NCBI GenBank assembly: GCA_965224275.1
Contig: CBDCYR010000015.1
Span: 248,001 to 312,000, forward strand
Direction: 5' to 3'
DNA from: CAUZWH01 sp965224275
GTDB lineage: Bacteria; Pseudomonadota; Alphaproteobacteria; SHVV01
DNA length: 64,000 bases
Shown: in pieces, positions 1-8,803 of the stretch
Layout of the letters: every line of letters starts with the position of its first letter
Position numbering within the stretch: position 1 is the first letter of the stretch
The notes under the pieces: generated by a model
Database searches by the model: none
What the model saw: only the letters and a program-made list of their open reading frames with translations
What the model was told of the DNA's origin: nothing
Made by a program: the position numbers and the translations under genes

Positions 1-154
1 TCCAGTCGTGCAGGAAGATCTCGGACTTTTCACGTTCGAAAACTTCCGCCGACGCGTAGTAATAGCCTGGTAGGTGACGCGCGCGGTCGAGCGGTTGGCG
101 CGCCGCCAGACCCTCGTTGCCGGGTTCCCGCTCGGTCGATTCGGCGATTGCCAT
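1..154 (-). CDS. Rieske ring-hydroxylating oxygenase alpha subunit, N-terminus only (partial)
   Basis: Only the first 51 codons lie in the window; the gene continues off the left edge. The start is ATG at 154 on the minus strand. The visible protein begins MAIAESTEREPGNEG and contains YYYASAEVFEREKSEIFLHD. This matches the N-terminal lead-in of aromatic-ring hydroxylating oxygenase alpha subunits, where a helix with a (Y/F)xxExxxIFxxxW pattern precedes the Rieske domain. The same pattern occurs in the remnant at 6683-7091 and in the gene starting at 63725. The Rieske motif and the catalytic iron site lie outside the window, so substrate cannot be judged. It is divergent from the binding-protein gene at 268, with about 110 bp of shared upstream sequence. 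Family assignment is fairly safe; function is inferred. Confidence 0.72.
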   Translation of the reverse strand, partial: MAIAESTEREPGNEGLAARQPLDRARHLPGYYYASAEVFEREKSEIFLHDW

Positions 155-267
155 CAGAGCTATCCTCTCCAACGTCCTCGCGCATGAGTCTACGCGGATC
201 AGCCCCCGACCCCAAGCGCTCGGTCCTATGGTAGGCTTCCCAGTACCAACGAATGTGGGAGGATCCG

Positions 268-1293
268 ATGCAAATTCGCGTCGCCAACAAGTACGCCCCG
301 ACGCTTGTCACCGGGCTGGCTTTGTCGCTTTTATTGTTCCTGCCAACCGCTTCGCAGGCCGGCGCCTGCGACGGACCGCCCGAATCGAAATCCGTCAAGA
401 TGCTCGGCGATTGGTTGCCGTGGGCCGCCCAGGCTCCCTTTATTGCTGCCGTTGCTGAAGGCCACTACAAGGCCGAGGGTCTGGATTTTGAGTTGATCCA
501 GCCGGCCAATCCGGCCGACACCATAAAATTGGTCGCCGCGCAGTCCGTCCACTTCACGATGACCTACGTACCCGACATCATGCAGGCGCGCGAGCAGGGC
601 GTTCCGATCATCAGCGTCGCGGCGCTGCTCAGGCCACTGACCACCGGGTTGGAGGTCCGCGGTGACTCCGGCATCAAGTCGCCCGCTGATCTCAAAGGAA
701 AAACGCTCGCCGTCAACTCGATTCCCTCCGCGTTAGCGGAAATGCGCACCGTTCTGGCATCGGCCGGGTTGACCGTAAAAGATGTCAAGGTCATCGATCC
801 CGGGTTCGGTGGTATCGCGATGCTACTCGAGAACAAGGTCGATGCCTTATGGGGTCTCAGCATTGCCGATCCCTACATTCTCAATCCCGCATTTGCCGAA
901 CAAGGCAAACCGCCGATTCGTTTCTTCGCCAACAAGGACTACGGCGTGCCGAACTATTATTTCATGGTTATCGGCGCCAGTGAGGACTGGGTTAAGAAAA
1001 ATCCGAGCGCGACATGCCGGTATCTGCGCGCCAGCCTGCGCGGCCTCGACGATTGGCTGGCCAGCCCGGACAAGTATCTCGCCGGCATCGCCAAATCCAA
1101 CGACCTCTATACGCTCACGCAGCACACCGATATGGCAGGCGGTGTAAAATCGAGTTGGCGTGATGCTGATGGCACCACGTTCACCCAAGCCCGGAGTATC
1201 TGGACCGCCGCGCAAGCGTGGGCGCTCACCCACAAACTGCTGGAGAAAAAGGTCAACCCCGACACGTTCTTCACCAACGCCTACATGCCGTAG
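268..1293 (+). CDS. ABC transporter substrate-binding protein, NMT1/SsuA-like
   Basis: A 341-residue secreted binding protein of the NMT1/THI5/SsuA type, the periplasmic receptor of an ABC importer for small organic or aromatic solutes. Residues 1-30 form a signal peptide (charged start, hydrophobic LALSLLLFLP, cleavage near SQAGA). The mature part has the family pattern: LGDWLPWAAQAPFIAAVAEG, a hydrophobic strand with VHFTMTYVPDI, then SPADLKGKTLAV, the usual lobe-1 signature. I chose ATG 268 because GGGAGGA lies 6 nt upstream; a frame opening at 253 lacks a ribosome site. No permease or ATPase genes adjoin it, so its transporter partners are elsewhere. Being divergent from a Rieske oxygenase suggests an aromatic or heterocyclic ligand, which is inference. 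Confidence 0.85.
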   Translation: MQIRVANKYAPTLVTGLALSLLLFLPTASQAGACDGPPESKSVKMLGDWLPWAAQAPFIAAVAEGHYKAEGLDFELIQPANPADTIKLVAAQSVHFTMTYVPDIMQAREQGVPIISVAALLRPLTTGLEVRGDSGIKSPADLKGKTLAVNSIPSALAEMRTVLASAGLTVKDVKVIDPGFGGIAMLLENKVDALWGLSIADPYILNPAFAEQGKPPIRFFANKDYGVPNYYFMVIGASEDWVKKNPSATCRYLRASLRGLDDWLASPDKYLAGIAKSNDLYTLTQHTDMAGGVKSSWRDADGTTFTQARSIWTAAQAWALTHKLLEKKVNPDTFFTNAYMP

Positions 1294-1354
1294 GGATTTT
1301 GCGGAAGGCCCTACAGCAGCGAAGGAATCCAACACACACGCCGACCAGGAAGGG

Positions 1355-1396
1355 TCCCCTCGCCCCCCGTTATGGGAGCAGAGAGTCAGGGTGAGG
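1355..1396 (+). repeat. REP-like palindromic repeat, degenerate copy
   Basis: The stretch beginning CCCCTCGCC and ending GTCAGGGTGAGG resembles the better copies at 15579 and 26566 (CCCTCTCCCC-TTGT-GGGAGAGGG followed by GGGTGAGG), but with several mismatches. It ends 5 nt before the ATG of the next gene, so the repeat tail GTGAGG may serve as that gene's ribosome-binding site. Confidence 0.5.
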
Positions 1397-1401
1397 CAGC
1401 T

Positions 1402-3756
1402 ATGAAAACGCCAGGCAAGTTCGGGATCGGCCAGCCGGTCCCGCGCAAGGAAGACCATCGGCTGGTTACCGGTCGCGGGGCTTACACCGGCGATCTCAAT
1501 CTTTCCGGCCAGCTGCATGCGGCCGTCGTGCGCTCACCGCACGCCCACGCCGATCTCGGCGCCATCGACGCCTCATTGGCACTGGCGGGAACTGGTGTTG
1601 TCGCGGTGCTGACCGGCGCCGACGTCGCCGCCGACGGCCTCGGCCATCTCCCGTGCCTCGCTGATACCTTCGATCCGACCGGTGAAATGCGCGACTACAT
1701 TCTTGGACCCAACGCAAAGATCCCGCCGCGGCCGCTGCTGGCGCGGGAGCGGGTTCGTTTTGTCGGCGATCCCCTCGCCCTCGTGATCGCCGAAACCGCA
1801 GACCAGGCCCGCGACGCTGCCGATCTCGTGGCGGTGTCCTACGCGCCCAGAGCCGCCGCCGTGGGAACCGGTCACGCGGATCAGCCAGGCGTGGCGCAGA
1901 TCTGGGACGATTGGCCCGCCAACGTCGCCTTCACCTTCGAAACCGGTGATCGCGCCGCAACCGACGCAGCGTTCGACGCCGCCCATCGTGTCGTGTCGAT
2001 CGACCTGGTCAACAACCGGGTGGTCGCCAACTCGATCGAACCGCGCGTCGCGATCGGCGAGGTCGAACCGGCGAGCGGCATCCACCGCCTCCACGTTGGC
2101 TGCCAGGGCCCGCATAATTTACGCAACATGCTGGCCGACACGATCTTCAATCTGCCAACCAACCAGGTCGACGTCGTCGTCCACGACACCGGCGGTGGCT
2201 TTGGCATGAAATATTTTCTCTACGCCGAATATGCGCTCGTCGTGTGGGCGGCGCGGCGCCTCCGTCGCCCGGTCAAATGGATCAGTGACCGCCGCGAAGC
2301 CTTCACCAGCGACGCGCAAGGGCGCGACCACGTGACCCGCATGGAACTGGCGCTCGACGCCGGCAACCGTTTTCTCGCCTTGCGCGCCGCGGTAACCGCG
2401 AACATGGGCGCCTACTACTCAAACTTGGGCCCGGCAGTACCAACCATCGAGGGCGAACACATTCTCACCTCGGTCTACAGGATCGGCGCGGCGCATACGA
2501 CCGTGCGCGGCGTTTTCACCAACACGGTTCCGACCGATGCCTATCGCGGTGCCGGCCGGCCCGAACTCAACTACCGCATCGAGCGTGTCATCGATAGCGC
2601 CGCCCGCGAACTCGGCATCGATCCGATCGAACTGCGCCGGTTGAACTTCATCGGAACCGACGATCTCCCCTATGCCAATGCCTGTGGCGAAACCATCGAT
2701 AGTGGCGATTTCGCCGGCAACAGCGACGAAGCCAAGCGCCTCTCGGATTGGGACGGGATCGGTCAACGTCGTGCCGAGGCCGAGGCCCATGGCCGGCTGC
2801 GCGGCATCGGCATGGCGTACTATGTCGATGAAGTCGCCGGGCCGATGCTGGGTGGTGAAGAAGCAGCGATCCGCATCGAGACCGATCGTACGATCACGGC
2901 GATCATTGGCAGTGTCGCTACCGGTCAAGGCCATGAGACCGCATTTGCACAGATCCTCCACCAGCATCTCGGGGTGCCGTACGAAAGCATCGTCCTCAAG
3001 CAGGGCGACCTCGAGCACATCCCCGCGAGCGTTGGCCAGGGTGGCTCACGCACGGTGTTGATCTGCGGCCTCGCTCTCCAGGTTGCGGCCGATGACGCGG
3101 TCGAGAAGGCCAGGGACGCGGCTGCCGCCTTGCTCGAAGTTGCGGCCACCGATCTCGAATTTACCGATGGGCACTACGTCGTCGCCGGCACTGATCGCAC
3201 GATCGACCTGTTCGATGTCGTGATCGCGCTGGCCGACGGTAAGGTCGGCGCGCCGCGCATCATCCTCGGTCACGGCGAGTTCTTCCCGAGCGCGACAACG
3301 TTCCCCAACGGCTGTCACATCTGCGAAGTCGACATCGAGCGCGACACCGGCGCGGTGGAGATCGCCAATTACGTCGTGGTCGACGACTTCGGGCGCGTGA
3401 TCAATCCACTGCTGCTCGCCGGCCAGATCCATGGCGGCATCGCTCAAGGTGCCGGTCAGGCGTTGGTCGAACACACGGTTTACGGTGACGACGGCCAGTT
3501 GCTAACCGCGACTTTCATGGACTACGGCATGCCCCGAGCGGCCGACCTGCCAATGCTCAAGACCACCTATCGCGAAATCCTATGCACGACCAATCCGCTC
3601 GGTATGAAAGGTGCCGGCGAGGCCGGCACCATCGGCGCACCGCCGGCCGTCATCAATGCAATCGTTGATGCGCTCAGCCCCCTCGGCATCACCACTTTCG
3701 ATATGCCGGCGACGCCGCACCGCGTGTGGCAGGCGATCCAGTCCGGAACCTCCTAG
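1402..3756 (+). CDS. Molybdenum hydroxylase large subunit, form-II CoxL/xanthine dehydrogenase family
   Basis: A 784-residue molybdopterin-binding subunit of the xanthine dehydrogenase/CO dehydrogenase family, catalysing hydroxylation of a carbon centre (purine, N-heterocycle, aldehyde or similar). The N-terminal part has the classic GQPVPRKEDHRLVTGRGAY opening. AYRGAGR at residues 380-386 is the form-II active-site loop, in place of the AYRCSFR loop of true form-I CO dehydrogenase. The catalytic glutamate is in GAGEAG, about E740, and glycine-rich cofactor loops (GGGFG, GQGGSR) are present. Length is normal for the family. Start ATG 1402 is preceded by GTGAGG, part of a REP-like repeat. No medium (FAD) or small (2Fe-2S) subunit gene lies beside it, so either the partners are elsewhere or it is orphaned. 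Substrate unknown. Confidence 0.88.
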   Translation: MKTPGKFGIGQPVPRKEDHRLVTGRGAYTGDLNLSGQLHAAVVRSPHAHADLGAIDASLALAGTGVVAVLTGADVAADGLGHLPCLADTFDPTGEMRDYILGPNAKIPPRPLLARERVRFVGDPLALVIAETADQARDAADLVAVSYAPRAAAVGTGHADQPGVAQIWDDWPANVAFTFETGDRAATDAAFDAAHRVVSIDLVNNRVVANSIEPRVAIGEVEPASGIHRLHVGCQGPHNLRNMLADTIFNLPTNQVDVVVHDTGGGFGMKYFLYAEYALVVWAARRLRRPVKWISDRREAFTSDAQGRDHVTRMELALDAGNRFLALRAAVTANMGAYYSNLGPAVPTIEGEHILTSVYRIGAAHTTVRGVFTNTVPTDAYRGAGRPELNYRIERVIDSAARELGIDPIELRRLNFIGTDDLPYANACGETIDSGDFAGNSDEAKRLSDWDGIGQRRAEAEAHGRLRGIGMAYYVDEVAGPMLGGEEAAIRIETDRTITAIIGSVATGQGHETAFAQILHQHLGVPYESIVLKQGDLEHIPASVGQGGSRTVLICGLALQVAADDAVEKARDAAAALLEVAATDLEFTDGHYVVAGTDRTIDLFDVVIALADGKVGAPRIILGHGEFFPSATTFPNGCHICEVDIERDTGAVEIANYVVVDDFGRVINPLLLAGQIHGGIAQGAGQALVEHTVYGDDGQLLTATFMDYGMPRAADLPMLKTTYREILCTTNPLGMKGAGEAGTIGAPPAVINAIVDALSPLGITTFDMPATPHRVWQAIQSGTS

Positions 3757-3925
3757 GTCGCACCGGCCGTCCCAATCTGCTTCTATCGAACGCCGAGCGA
3801 TGCGGCCGCGTTGGCTGGAAAGATGATACGACTCGGGCGTAGTCTCAACACAGCTTGAGTGAACACCGTTGCCTTCTTGCCATGCTTGTGTGCCTCGACA
3901 CGAGCTATCGAACGGAATTGGTTCA

Positions 3926-6460
3926 GTGCGTCGTATTGCCGTTGGAATAGCACTGGCCGGGTTCCTCGTTTTTTCGAGCCTGGCTTCCGCGATGGCCCAG
4001 TTGCCGCCAACCGGCAAACTGCCGGAGGGCATTACGCCTTCGCGCTATCAACTCGATCTAAATGTCATTCCCGAGATGAATCGATTTTCGGGGACGGTCC
4101 GAATCGACGTGACGCTCGATAAGGCGACACAGATCATCTGGCTGCACGGACGCGGCCTGGAGGTGGCGAACGCCCATGTGCTGATATCGAACGGCGCCCG
4201 GATCGCTGCGACCTACACCGAGATCGAGGACAGCGGCATCGTGAAGCTTGAGACCGAACGCGCTATTGGCCCTGGTGCCGCCACGTTGGTCCTCTCCTAT
4301 AGCGCGCCGTTCAACCGGTCGCTGGACGGACTCTATAAGATCAAGCACGGAGATCAGGTTTATGCGTACACGCATTTCGAACCGCTCGCCGCACGCAGGG
4401 CGTTCCCGGGCTTCGATGAGCCGCGCTTCAAAACCCCGTTCGATATATCCGTAACGGTCGGTGGGAGCGACATCGCCATATCGAATGGGCCCGAACAAGA
4501 AACGATCGAGCTTGATGACGGAAAAAAGCGCGTCGTGTTCCAAACCACGAGGCCCATCCCGACCTATCTGGTGGCATTCGCGGTTGGTGAATTCGATGTG
4601 GTCGAATGGTCCCCGATACCACCCAACGACGTTCGTTCTCATCCGATTCCGTTGCGTGGCGTTGCCCCGAAGGGGAGCGGCGACAAGCTGGGCTACGCCC
4701 TGGAGCACACCGCTGCACTGCTGACGATTCTCGAAACCTATTTCCTCAGCCCCTATCCCTTCGCCAAGCTGGATCTGGTGGCGGTCGCGGAGTTCAATTC
4801 GGGCGGCATGGAGAATGTGGGCGCGATCTTCTATCGCCGAGACAAAATCCTGATCGATGAAACGCCATCGATCTACCAACTTCGGAGCTATGCCTATATC
4901 CAGGCCCACGAACTGGCACATAGCTGGTTCGGGAATCTGGTGACGCCAGCCTGGTGGGACGATTTGTGGCTGAACGAAGCGTTTGCCAGCTGGATGGCGA
5001 ACCGCGTGGTGCACACTTGGCGCCCGGCGGCATTCGACGACCGGGGCCCGGTGCGAAGCGCGCGATGGGCGATGTGGAGCGACCGCCTCGTCAGTGCCCG
5101 TCAAATCCGCCAGCCGATCGTGAGTGATCACGATATCGCTAGTGCTTTCGACAGCATTACCTATTCGAAGGGCAGCAGCGTTCTGGCCATGATCGAGCGC
5201 TTTGTTGGCGCGGAGACGTTTCGCGCAGGCGTTCGTCGCTTCATGACCCAACACAGTTATGGTGTGGCGACCGCCGAGGACTTTTTCGCCGCGCTGTCCG
5301 CGAGTGCTGGCGATAGCGGTGTGACGAACGCCTTCCGTTCGTTCGTCGAACAGCCCGGTACGCCGCTATTGGAGGTTGACTGGTCGTGCGATGAAGGCGG
5401 CACAGCGGCGGTGTCGCTCAAACAATCTCGCGGCTTTCCGCTAGGCTCGAAAGGGAACGCGGCGAAAATTTGGTCGATTCCAATTTGCCTTGCCTATCCC
5501 AATGGTGCCGAACGCGGGAGCCAATGCATTTTGATGACGGAACCGGCGATGACGGTGGCGCTCCCGACCAGCGTATGCCCTGCCTGGGTTTTGCCCAACG
5601 AGGCGGGCGCCGCTTATCACAATTTCGCGCTGCCGGACCGCAGCTGGAAAGCGTTGATCGAAAATCTGGATGCGCTGCAGCCGAGCGAGGTGATTTCGGT
5701 TATGGGCAGTTTGGCTGCGGCCTATCAAGCCGGCCTGACGACGACGAAACGCGTGCTCGAAGCAGCACAGGCGATCGCCCAATCCCCACATTGGGACGTT
5801 GCCAGTGCCCCGATGCAGAGTCTCCGCGATATCAAAAACTTCATCCTCCCCAGGGAACTGCGTTCGAGCATCCTCGCCGAAATGCAGCGGATCTATGCCC
5901 CGGCGCTCTCGCGGTTTGATCTGAGCGATGCGGGGCTTGCGACGGCCGCGGTCAGCAACGATCTGGCGCTATTGCGTGGCGATGTGGTCTGGTTTATGGC
6001 GCTCGATGCGCATGAGCCGGAACTGCGCGCCCGGCTTAGTCGGCTAGGGCAGGCCTATGTCGGCTACGGTTTCGACGATAGGCTTCACCGCGACGTCCTG
6101 CATCCCAATCTTGTTCGCGTCGCCCTTGTCACTGCCGTGGAGGAGGTCGGCCTCCCCTTTGCCGAAGCTCTTATCGAACGGCTGCGCCGCACCGAAGATG
6201 CGGTGTTACGCGGCCACATCATCTACGCATTGGGGAATCAGACCAGCCCGGCGCTCGTCGAGCGGGTGTGGGTGTTAATCTTCGATTCTACAACGTCTAA
6301 ACACGACGCTAGTCGGCTGTTGCGGCGGCAGGGCCGGCGCGTAGACAATGCACAGCCACTGATGGAGTGGATCGTTGAGCACTATGACCGGCTGCTCGAG
6401 AGGCTGCCTCGGCCGGGGGCGGGCCTGGGTCGTCTGGCGCCTGAGTGGGCTTTGCAGTGA
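3926..6460 (+). CDS. M1 family zinc aminopeptidase (exported), C-terminus frameshifted
   Basis: A gluzincin aminopeptidase that removes N-terminal residues from peptides. From GTG 3926 the product starts with a signal peptide (VRRIAVGIALAGFLVFSS, cleavage after SAMA), so it should act in the periplasm. The exopeptidase motif appears as GGMEN (residues 293-297) and zinc site as HELAH (328-332) with E351, the standard HExxH-18-E spacing. An ERAP1-like helical C-terminal domain follows. An in-frame TTG at 3869 would lengthen the N-terminus but bury the signal peptide; neither start has a strong ribosome site. The frame ends at 6460, but the family-typical C-terminal helices continue in the next frame to 6623, so a +1 shift lies between about 6414 and 6447. 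This may be a real mutation or an error in a C/G-rich run. Confidence 0.88.
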   Translation: MRRIAVGIALAGFLVFSSLASAMAQLPPTGKLPEGITPSRYQLDLNVIPEMNRFSGTVRIDVTLDKATQIIWLHGRGLEVANAHVLISNGARIAATYTEIEDSGIVKLETERAIGPGAATLVLSYSAPFNRSLDGLYKIKHGDQVYAYTHFEPLAARRAFPGFDEPRFKTPFDISVTVGGSDIAISNGPEQETIELDDGKKRVVFQTTRPIPTYLVAFAVGEFDVVEWSPIPPNDVRSHPIPLRGVAPKGSGDKLGYALEHTAALLTILETYFLSPYPFAKLDLVAVAEFNSGGMENVGAIFYRRDKILIDETPSIYQLRSYAYIQAHELAHSWFGNLVTPAWWDDLWLNEAFASWMANRVVHTWRPAAFDDRGPVRSARWAMWSDRLVSARQIRQPIVSDHDIASAFDSITYSKGSSVLAMIERFVGAETFRAGVRRFMTQHSYGVATAEDFFAALSASAGDSGVTNAFRSFVEQPGTPLLEVDWSCDEGGTAAVSLKQSRGFPLGSKGNAAKIWSIPICLAYPNGAERGSQCILMTEPAMTVALPTSVCPAWVLPNEAGAAYHNFALPDRSWKALIENLDALQPSEVISVMGSLAAAYQAGLTTTKRVLEAAQAIAQSPHWDVASAPMQSLRDIKNFILPRELRSSILAEMQRIYAPALSRFDLSDAGLATAAVSNDLALLRGDVVWFMALDAHEPELRARLSRLGQAYVGYGFDDRLHRDVLHPNLVRVALVTAVEEVGLPFAEALIERLRRTEDAVLRGHIIYALGNQTSPALVERVWVLIFDSTTSKHDASRLLRRQGRRVDNAQPLMEWIVEHYDRLLERLPRPGAGLGRLAPEWALQ

Positions 6461-6623
6461 GGTCGACCGCGATCGTGTGGAAGCGTTCTTCGCAGACCGG
6501 GTGAAGAAGCATCGCGGCGCACCACGGGCGCTGGCGAACGTGCTCGAACAGATAGAAATTTGTGCTGCGGCTGTGAAAGCACACCGCACGGAGGCTGCTG
6601 CAATCATTCGTGCGTCGAAGTGA
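6447..6623 (+). pseudogene. Out-of-frame C-terminal tail of the M1 aminopeptidase
   Basis: This stretch encodes SGLCSEVDRDRVEAFFADRV and then a helix with RALANVLEQIEICA, which matches the usual end of M1 aminopeptidases (a GLC/GFCS turn, then a VEAFF helix and a RALAN helix). It lies one reading frame over from the main gene, directly after that gene's stop is reached. Removing one base around 6440 (in GGCGCCTGAG) joins both parts smoothly. It is not an independent gene: it has no start, ribosome site or separate family. Confidence 0.7.
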
Positions 6624-6682
6624 TCTTCTGAAGCACTGACACGCAGATCTCGGCGCGGATCGGTTCACCGCGATGGTGGGAT

Positions 6683-7091
6683 TTAGGAGGCGAGCCCCAT
6701 CCGATCGAGATAATTGTTGGGCACATTGTGGATCGGTGCCTCGACGTGACACATCCGTCCCGGCACGAACAGCTGCGAACTCATCGCCCGTTGCAGCGAT
6801 TGCACCATCGAACGATCCTCGTCGACCGTGATGATATCCGTCTCACGGTAGTGGGCGATCTTTTCCTCTAAATCCGGTCGCTCGAACACCGCTTCGGGGA
6901 ACAACGGGCTTTTCGAGTTCTTCGACCCGCGCCACCGCGAGCCAATCCCGCATGAAGATCAGCTCTTTTTCGCGGGCATAAATTTCCGCTGAGCTATAGA
7001 TCCCACCCGGTGCGTGTCGCGCCTGGTGAATCGGTTGCCTGGTTTCGTCGAACCCATTGCCGGATGCGATTTGTTCGGCCGTCGCCATCAT
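6683..7091 (-). pseudogene. Rieske oxygenase alpha subunit with large internal deletion
   Basis: The minus strand from ATG 7091 reads MMATAEQIASGNGFDETRQP and then an intact N-terminal lead-in including YSSAEIYAREKELIFMRDW and LAVARVEELEKP. Near 6905-6915 it jumps, with a frame change, to the C-terminal end of the same family: FPEAVFERPDLEEKIAHYRE through VPNNYLDRMGLAS and a stop at 6683. A normal alpha subunit has roughly 400 or more residues; both the Rieske cluster motif and the catalytic domain (about 280 residues) are missing. What remains is the two ends of one gene joined by a deletion. The gene at 63725 shares the DWLAVARVEEIEKP segment, so this was a close relative of that enzyme. 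Confidence 0.75.
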
Positions 7092-7171
7092 CGATCTCCC
7101 GCGCGGGTTGCGACACCGCCCCCTCACGCCGTCCTCGGCCTCACGCTCAGGGAGGGAGTTGACCGTGCGCC

Positions 7172-7208
7172 TCTAGCCCTCTCCTTGGGGGGAGAGGATT
7201 GGGTGGGT
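7172..7208. repeat. REP-like palindrome, degenerate
   Basis: CCCTCTCCTTGGGGGGAGAGG forms a hairpin, followed by GGGTGGG; it resembles the REP-like copies at 15579 and 26501-26605. A second weak piece (CCCCCTCAC...) lies at 7119-7155. It sits between the two decayed genes at 6683 and 7239. Confidence 0.45.
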
Positions 7209-7238
7209 TTTGTTGGGTTCCGCTGTCTGCAATCGCAC

Positions 7239-7377
7239 CTAATCGGGCAGGAATTCATTGGTAAAATAGTCCGACGGATCCTCGGTTTTCTTAAGCAGTC
7301 CCGATTTGTGCAACCACGTTTAAAGCCCCGCCCCTACCGCGCGATCCTGGGCCGCGCAGATATCTCAATACCGACAT
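7239..7377 (-). pseudogene. Remnant of an ABC substrate-binding protein gene
   Basis: On the minus strand, codons just before the TAG at 7239-7241 read WLHKSGLLKKTEDPSDYFTN then EFLPD. This mirrors the C-terminus of NMT1-type binding proteins; the intact protein at 268-1293 ends KLLEKKVNPDTFFTNAYMP. Upstream in that frame lie stop codons (TAA at 7320-7322 and another further up). An ATG at 7377 has a good GGGAGG site 7 nt away and opens a short frame, MSVLRYLRG, that does not connect in frame. I read this as start and end of one gene with the middle lost, like its neighbour at 6683-7091. The C-terminal match is clear by eye; the N-terminal part is a guess. Confidence 0.5.
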
Positions 7378-7510
7378 TTGCCATCCTCCCACGTGCTTGT
7401 TAGACCGGGTCGCCGCTGTTCCGGCGCGATTCGCATCCCAGTAAGCTCCACCTGATAATATCGATTTTGCCAACCGCCCTCACATCCCGCACCCCGCCCA
7501 GCGGCGCCGA

Positions 7511-8371
7511 ATGACGCCCGTTCTGTGGGGACTGCTCGGCGCGGTCACGTTTGGGACTGGCGACTTCCTCGCCCGCAGCGTCGGTCGCGGGATCGGCCCG
7601 ACCGCCACCACGCTCGGCATGCTGATTGCCGGTATGGTGACCTTTTGGCTTTGGATTTGGATCGACGGGCTCCCGGTCGTGCTCGATAGCGGTGGTTTTG
7701 CCCTGATCGTACCCGCCGGTCTCGTGATAATGGCGGCAACGCTTTTGTTTTTCGCCGCATTGACGCGGGGCCCGGTGTCGATCGTTGCGCCGATCGGCGC
7801 GGGGTTCCCGGTATGGGTCGTCGTCATCGGCCTGTTTCTTGGGATCGTTCCGCTGATCGAACAATTCCTGGCGATGGGGCTGGTCATGATCGGCGCCCTT
7901 ATCGTCACTCGATTCAGCGATCCGCAGGGCGACGACATCCAGGGAACGGGCGGCATCGCGCCCACCGTCCTCATGACGATTGCGGTCACAATGATGTTTG
8001 CCGGCGTGCTTTACGTCGCCCGCGAAGCCAGTCTGATTTTCGGTGAGGTACAGGCAACCGCGTGGATGCGCATCGTCAGCCTGTTGGCAATGGTCGTGTT
8101 CATTGTTATCCGCCGCACGTCGTTTCGGATCCCCCGGGTGTGGTGGCCAGCGATCCTTGCCATCGGCGTGCTCGATACGGTCGCTTTCCTCGCATTGCTG
8201 TTCGGTGCTCGCGCCGAAGGTGCGCCGCTCGCGGCGGTGGCGATGGCTTCCTACACGGTGATCACCGTCGTGCTCGCGCGCATATTCTTTAAGGAAAACG
8301 TACCCGTCCGCCAATGGCTCGGCATTGTCGTGGTTGTCGGCGGCGTGGCCGCCCTAGCCTATTTCAGCTAG
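7511..8371 (+). CDS. EamA/DMT-superfamily membrane transporter
   Basis: A 286-residue polytopic inner-membrane protein with about ten hydrophobic segments in two similar halves, the layout of EamA drug/metabolite transporters. The first half has GAVTFGTGDFLARSVGRGIG and the RGPVSIVAPIGAGFPVWVVV segment; the second ends ENVPVRQWLGIVVVVGGV, the typical last-pair signature. Such proteins export or import small metabolites. It is convergent with the Dabb gene at 8407. The first 420 bp upstream hold only the decayed genes. Substrate cannot be told from sequence. Confidence 0.85.
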   Translation: MTPVLWGLLGAVTFGTGDFLARSVGRGIGPTATTLGMLIAGMVTFWLWIWIDGLPVVLDSGGFALIVPAGLVIMAATLLFFAALTRGPVSIVAPIGAGFPVWVVVIGLFLGIVPLIEQFLAMGLVMIGALIVTRFSDPQGDDIQGTGGIAPTVLMTIAVTMMFAGVLYVAREASLIFGEVQATAWMRIVSLLAMVVFIVIRRTSFRIPRVWWPAILAIGVLDTVAFLALLFGARAEGAPLAAVAMASYTVITVVLARIFFKENVPVRQWLGIVVVVGGVAALAYFS

Positions 8372-8406
8372 CGCGTGTTGTTGCCGCAGGCAGGACCGTC
8401 GCAAAC

Positions 8407-8802
8407 TTAGCCGTAGTAACTTTCATACGACTCAGCCGACATCAACTCTTTGAGGCGGTTACGGGTCGCTCGCCAGGTTTCGTCACCTTCCTCGCTGCCA
8501 ACCGGTACCGCGGCCGATTCGAAGTCGTGAATGACGACATCGCCAATGTATTGCATTGAAAAATCCACCAGCTGTTGGTGCAGTGGGGCTTCGGCGTAGG
8601 CGGCAAATTCCTCGACGGATTCGAATGCGGCGATAATGGCGTAGGGATAGTCGGCTGATTTGCTATTGAGGTTGCGGCAATAAGCGTAGCTGACGATTCC
8701 GTTGAGGCTCGAGCGAATGCGCTCGGCGTAGTCGTGGATGCGGCGGTGGACGTCGTCGCCGACATCCTGCTCATAGCGAAACAAAACGACGTGATGATAC
8801 AT
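8407..8802 (-). CDS. Dabb (stress-responsive A/B barrel) domain protein
   Basis: A 131-residue protein starting MYHHVVLFRYEQDVGDDVHR, the typical opening strand of Dabb-domain ferredoxin-like barrels. The later DYPYAIIAAFESVEEFAAYA and PLHQQLVDF segments are the strand and helix of the same fold. Dabb proteins dimerise; some are enzymes acting on polyketide or terpenoid-like substrates and many have unknown roles. ATG 8802 has GGGAGGA about 9 nt upstream; a longer frame to 8826 has no better site. The upstream region carries three tandem copies of this ribosome site. It lies just downstream of an SDR gene on the same strand, likely one transcript. Confidence 0.78.
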   Translation of the reverse strand: MYHHVVLFRYEQDVGDDVHRRIHDYAERIRSSLNGIVSYAYCRNLNSKSADYPYAIIAAFESVEEFAAYAEAPLHQQLVDFSMQYIGDVVIHDFESAAVPVGSEEGDETWRATRNRLKELMSAESYESYYG

Positions 8803-8803
8803 C

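Noticed and set aside
4058..5254. 398-codon minus-strand open frame under the aminopeptidase gene
   Set aside because: Overlaps the GGMEN and HExxH region of the plus-strand gene; the minus product resembles no protein.
7400..8314. 304-codon minus-strand open frame over the EamA gene at 7511
   Set aside because: Same reason: the antisense of a membrane protein gives a charged nonsense protein; the plus-strand EamA motifs are clear.
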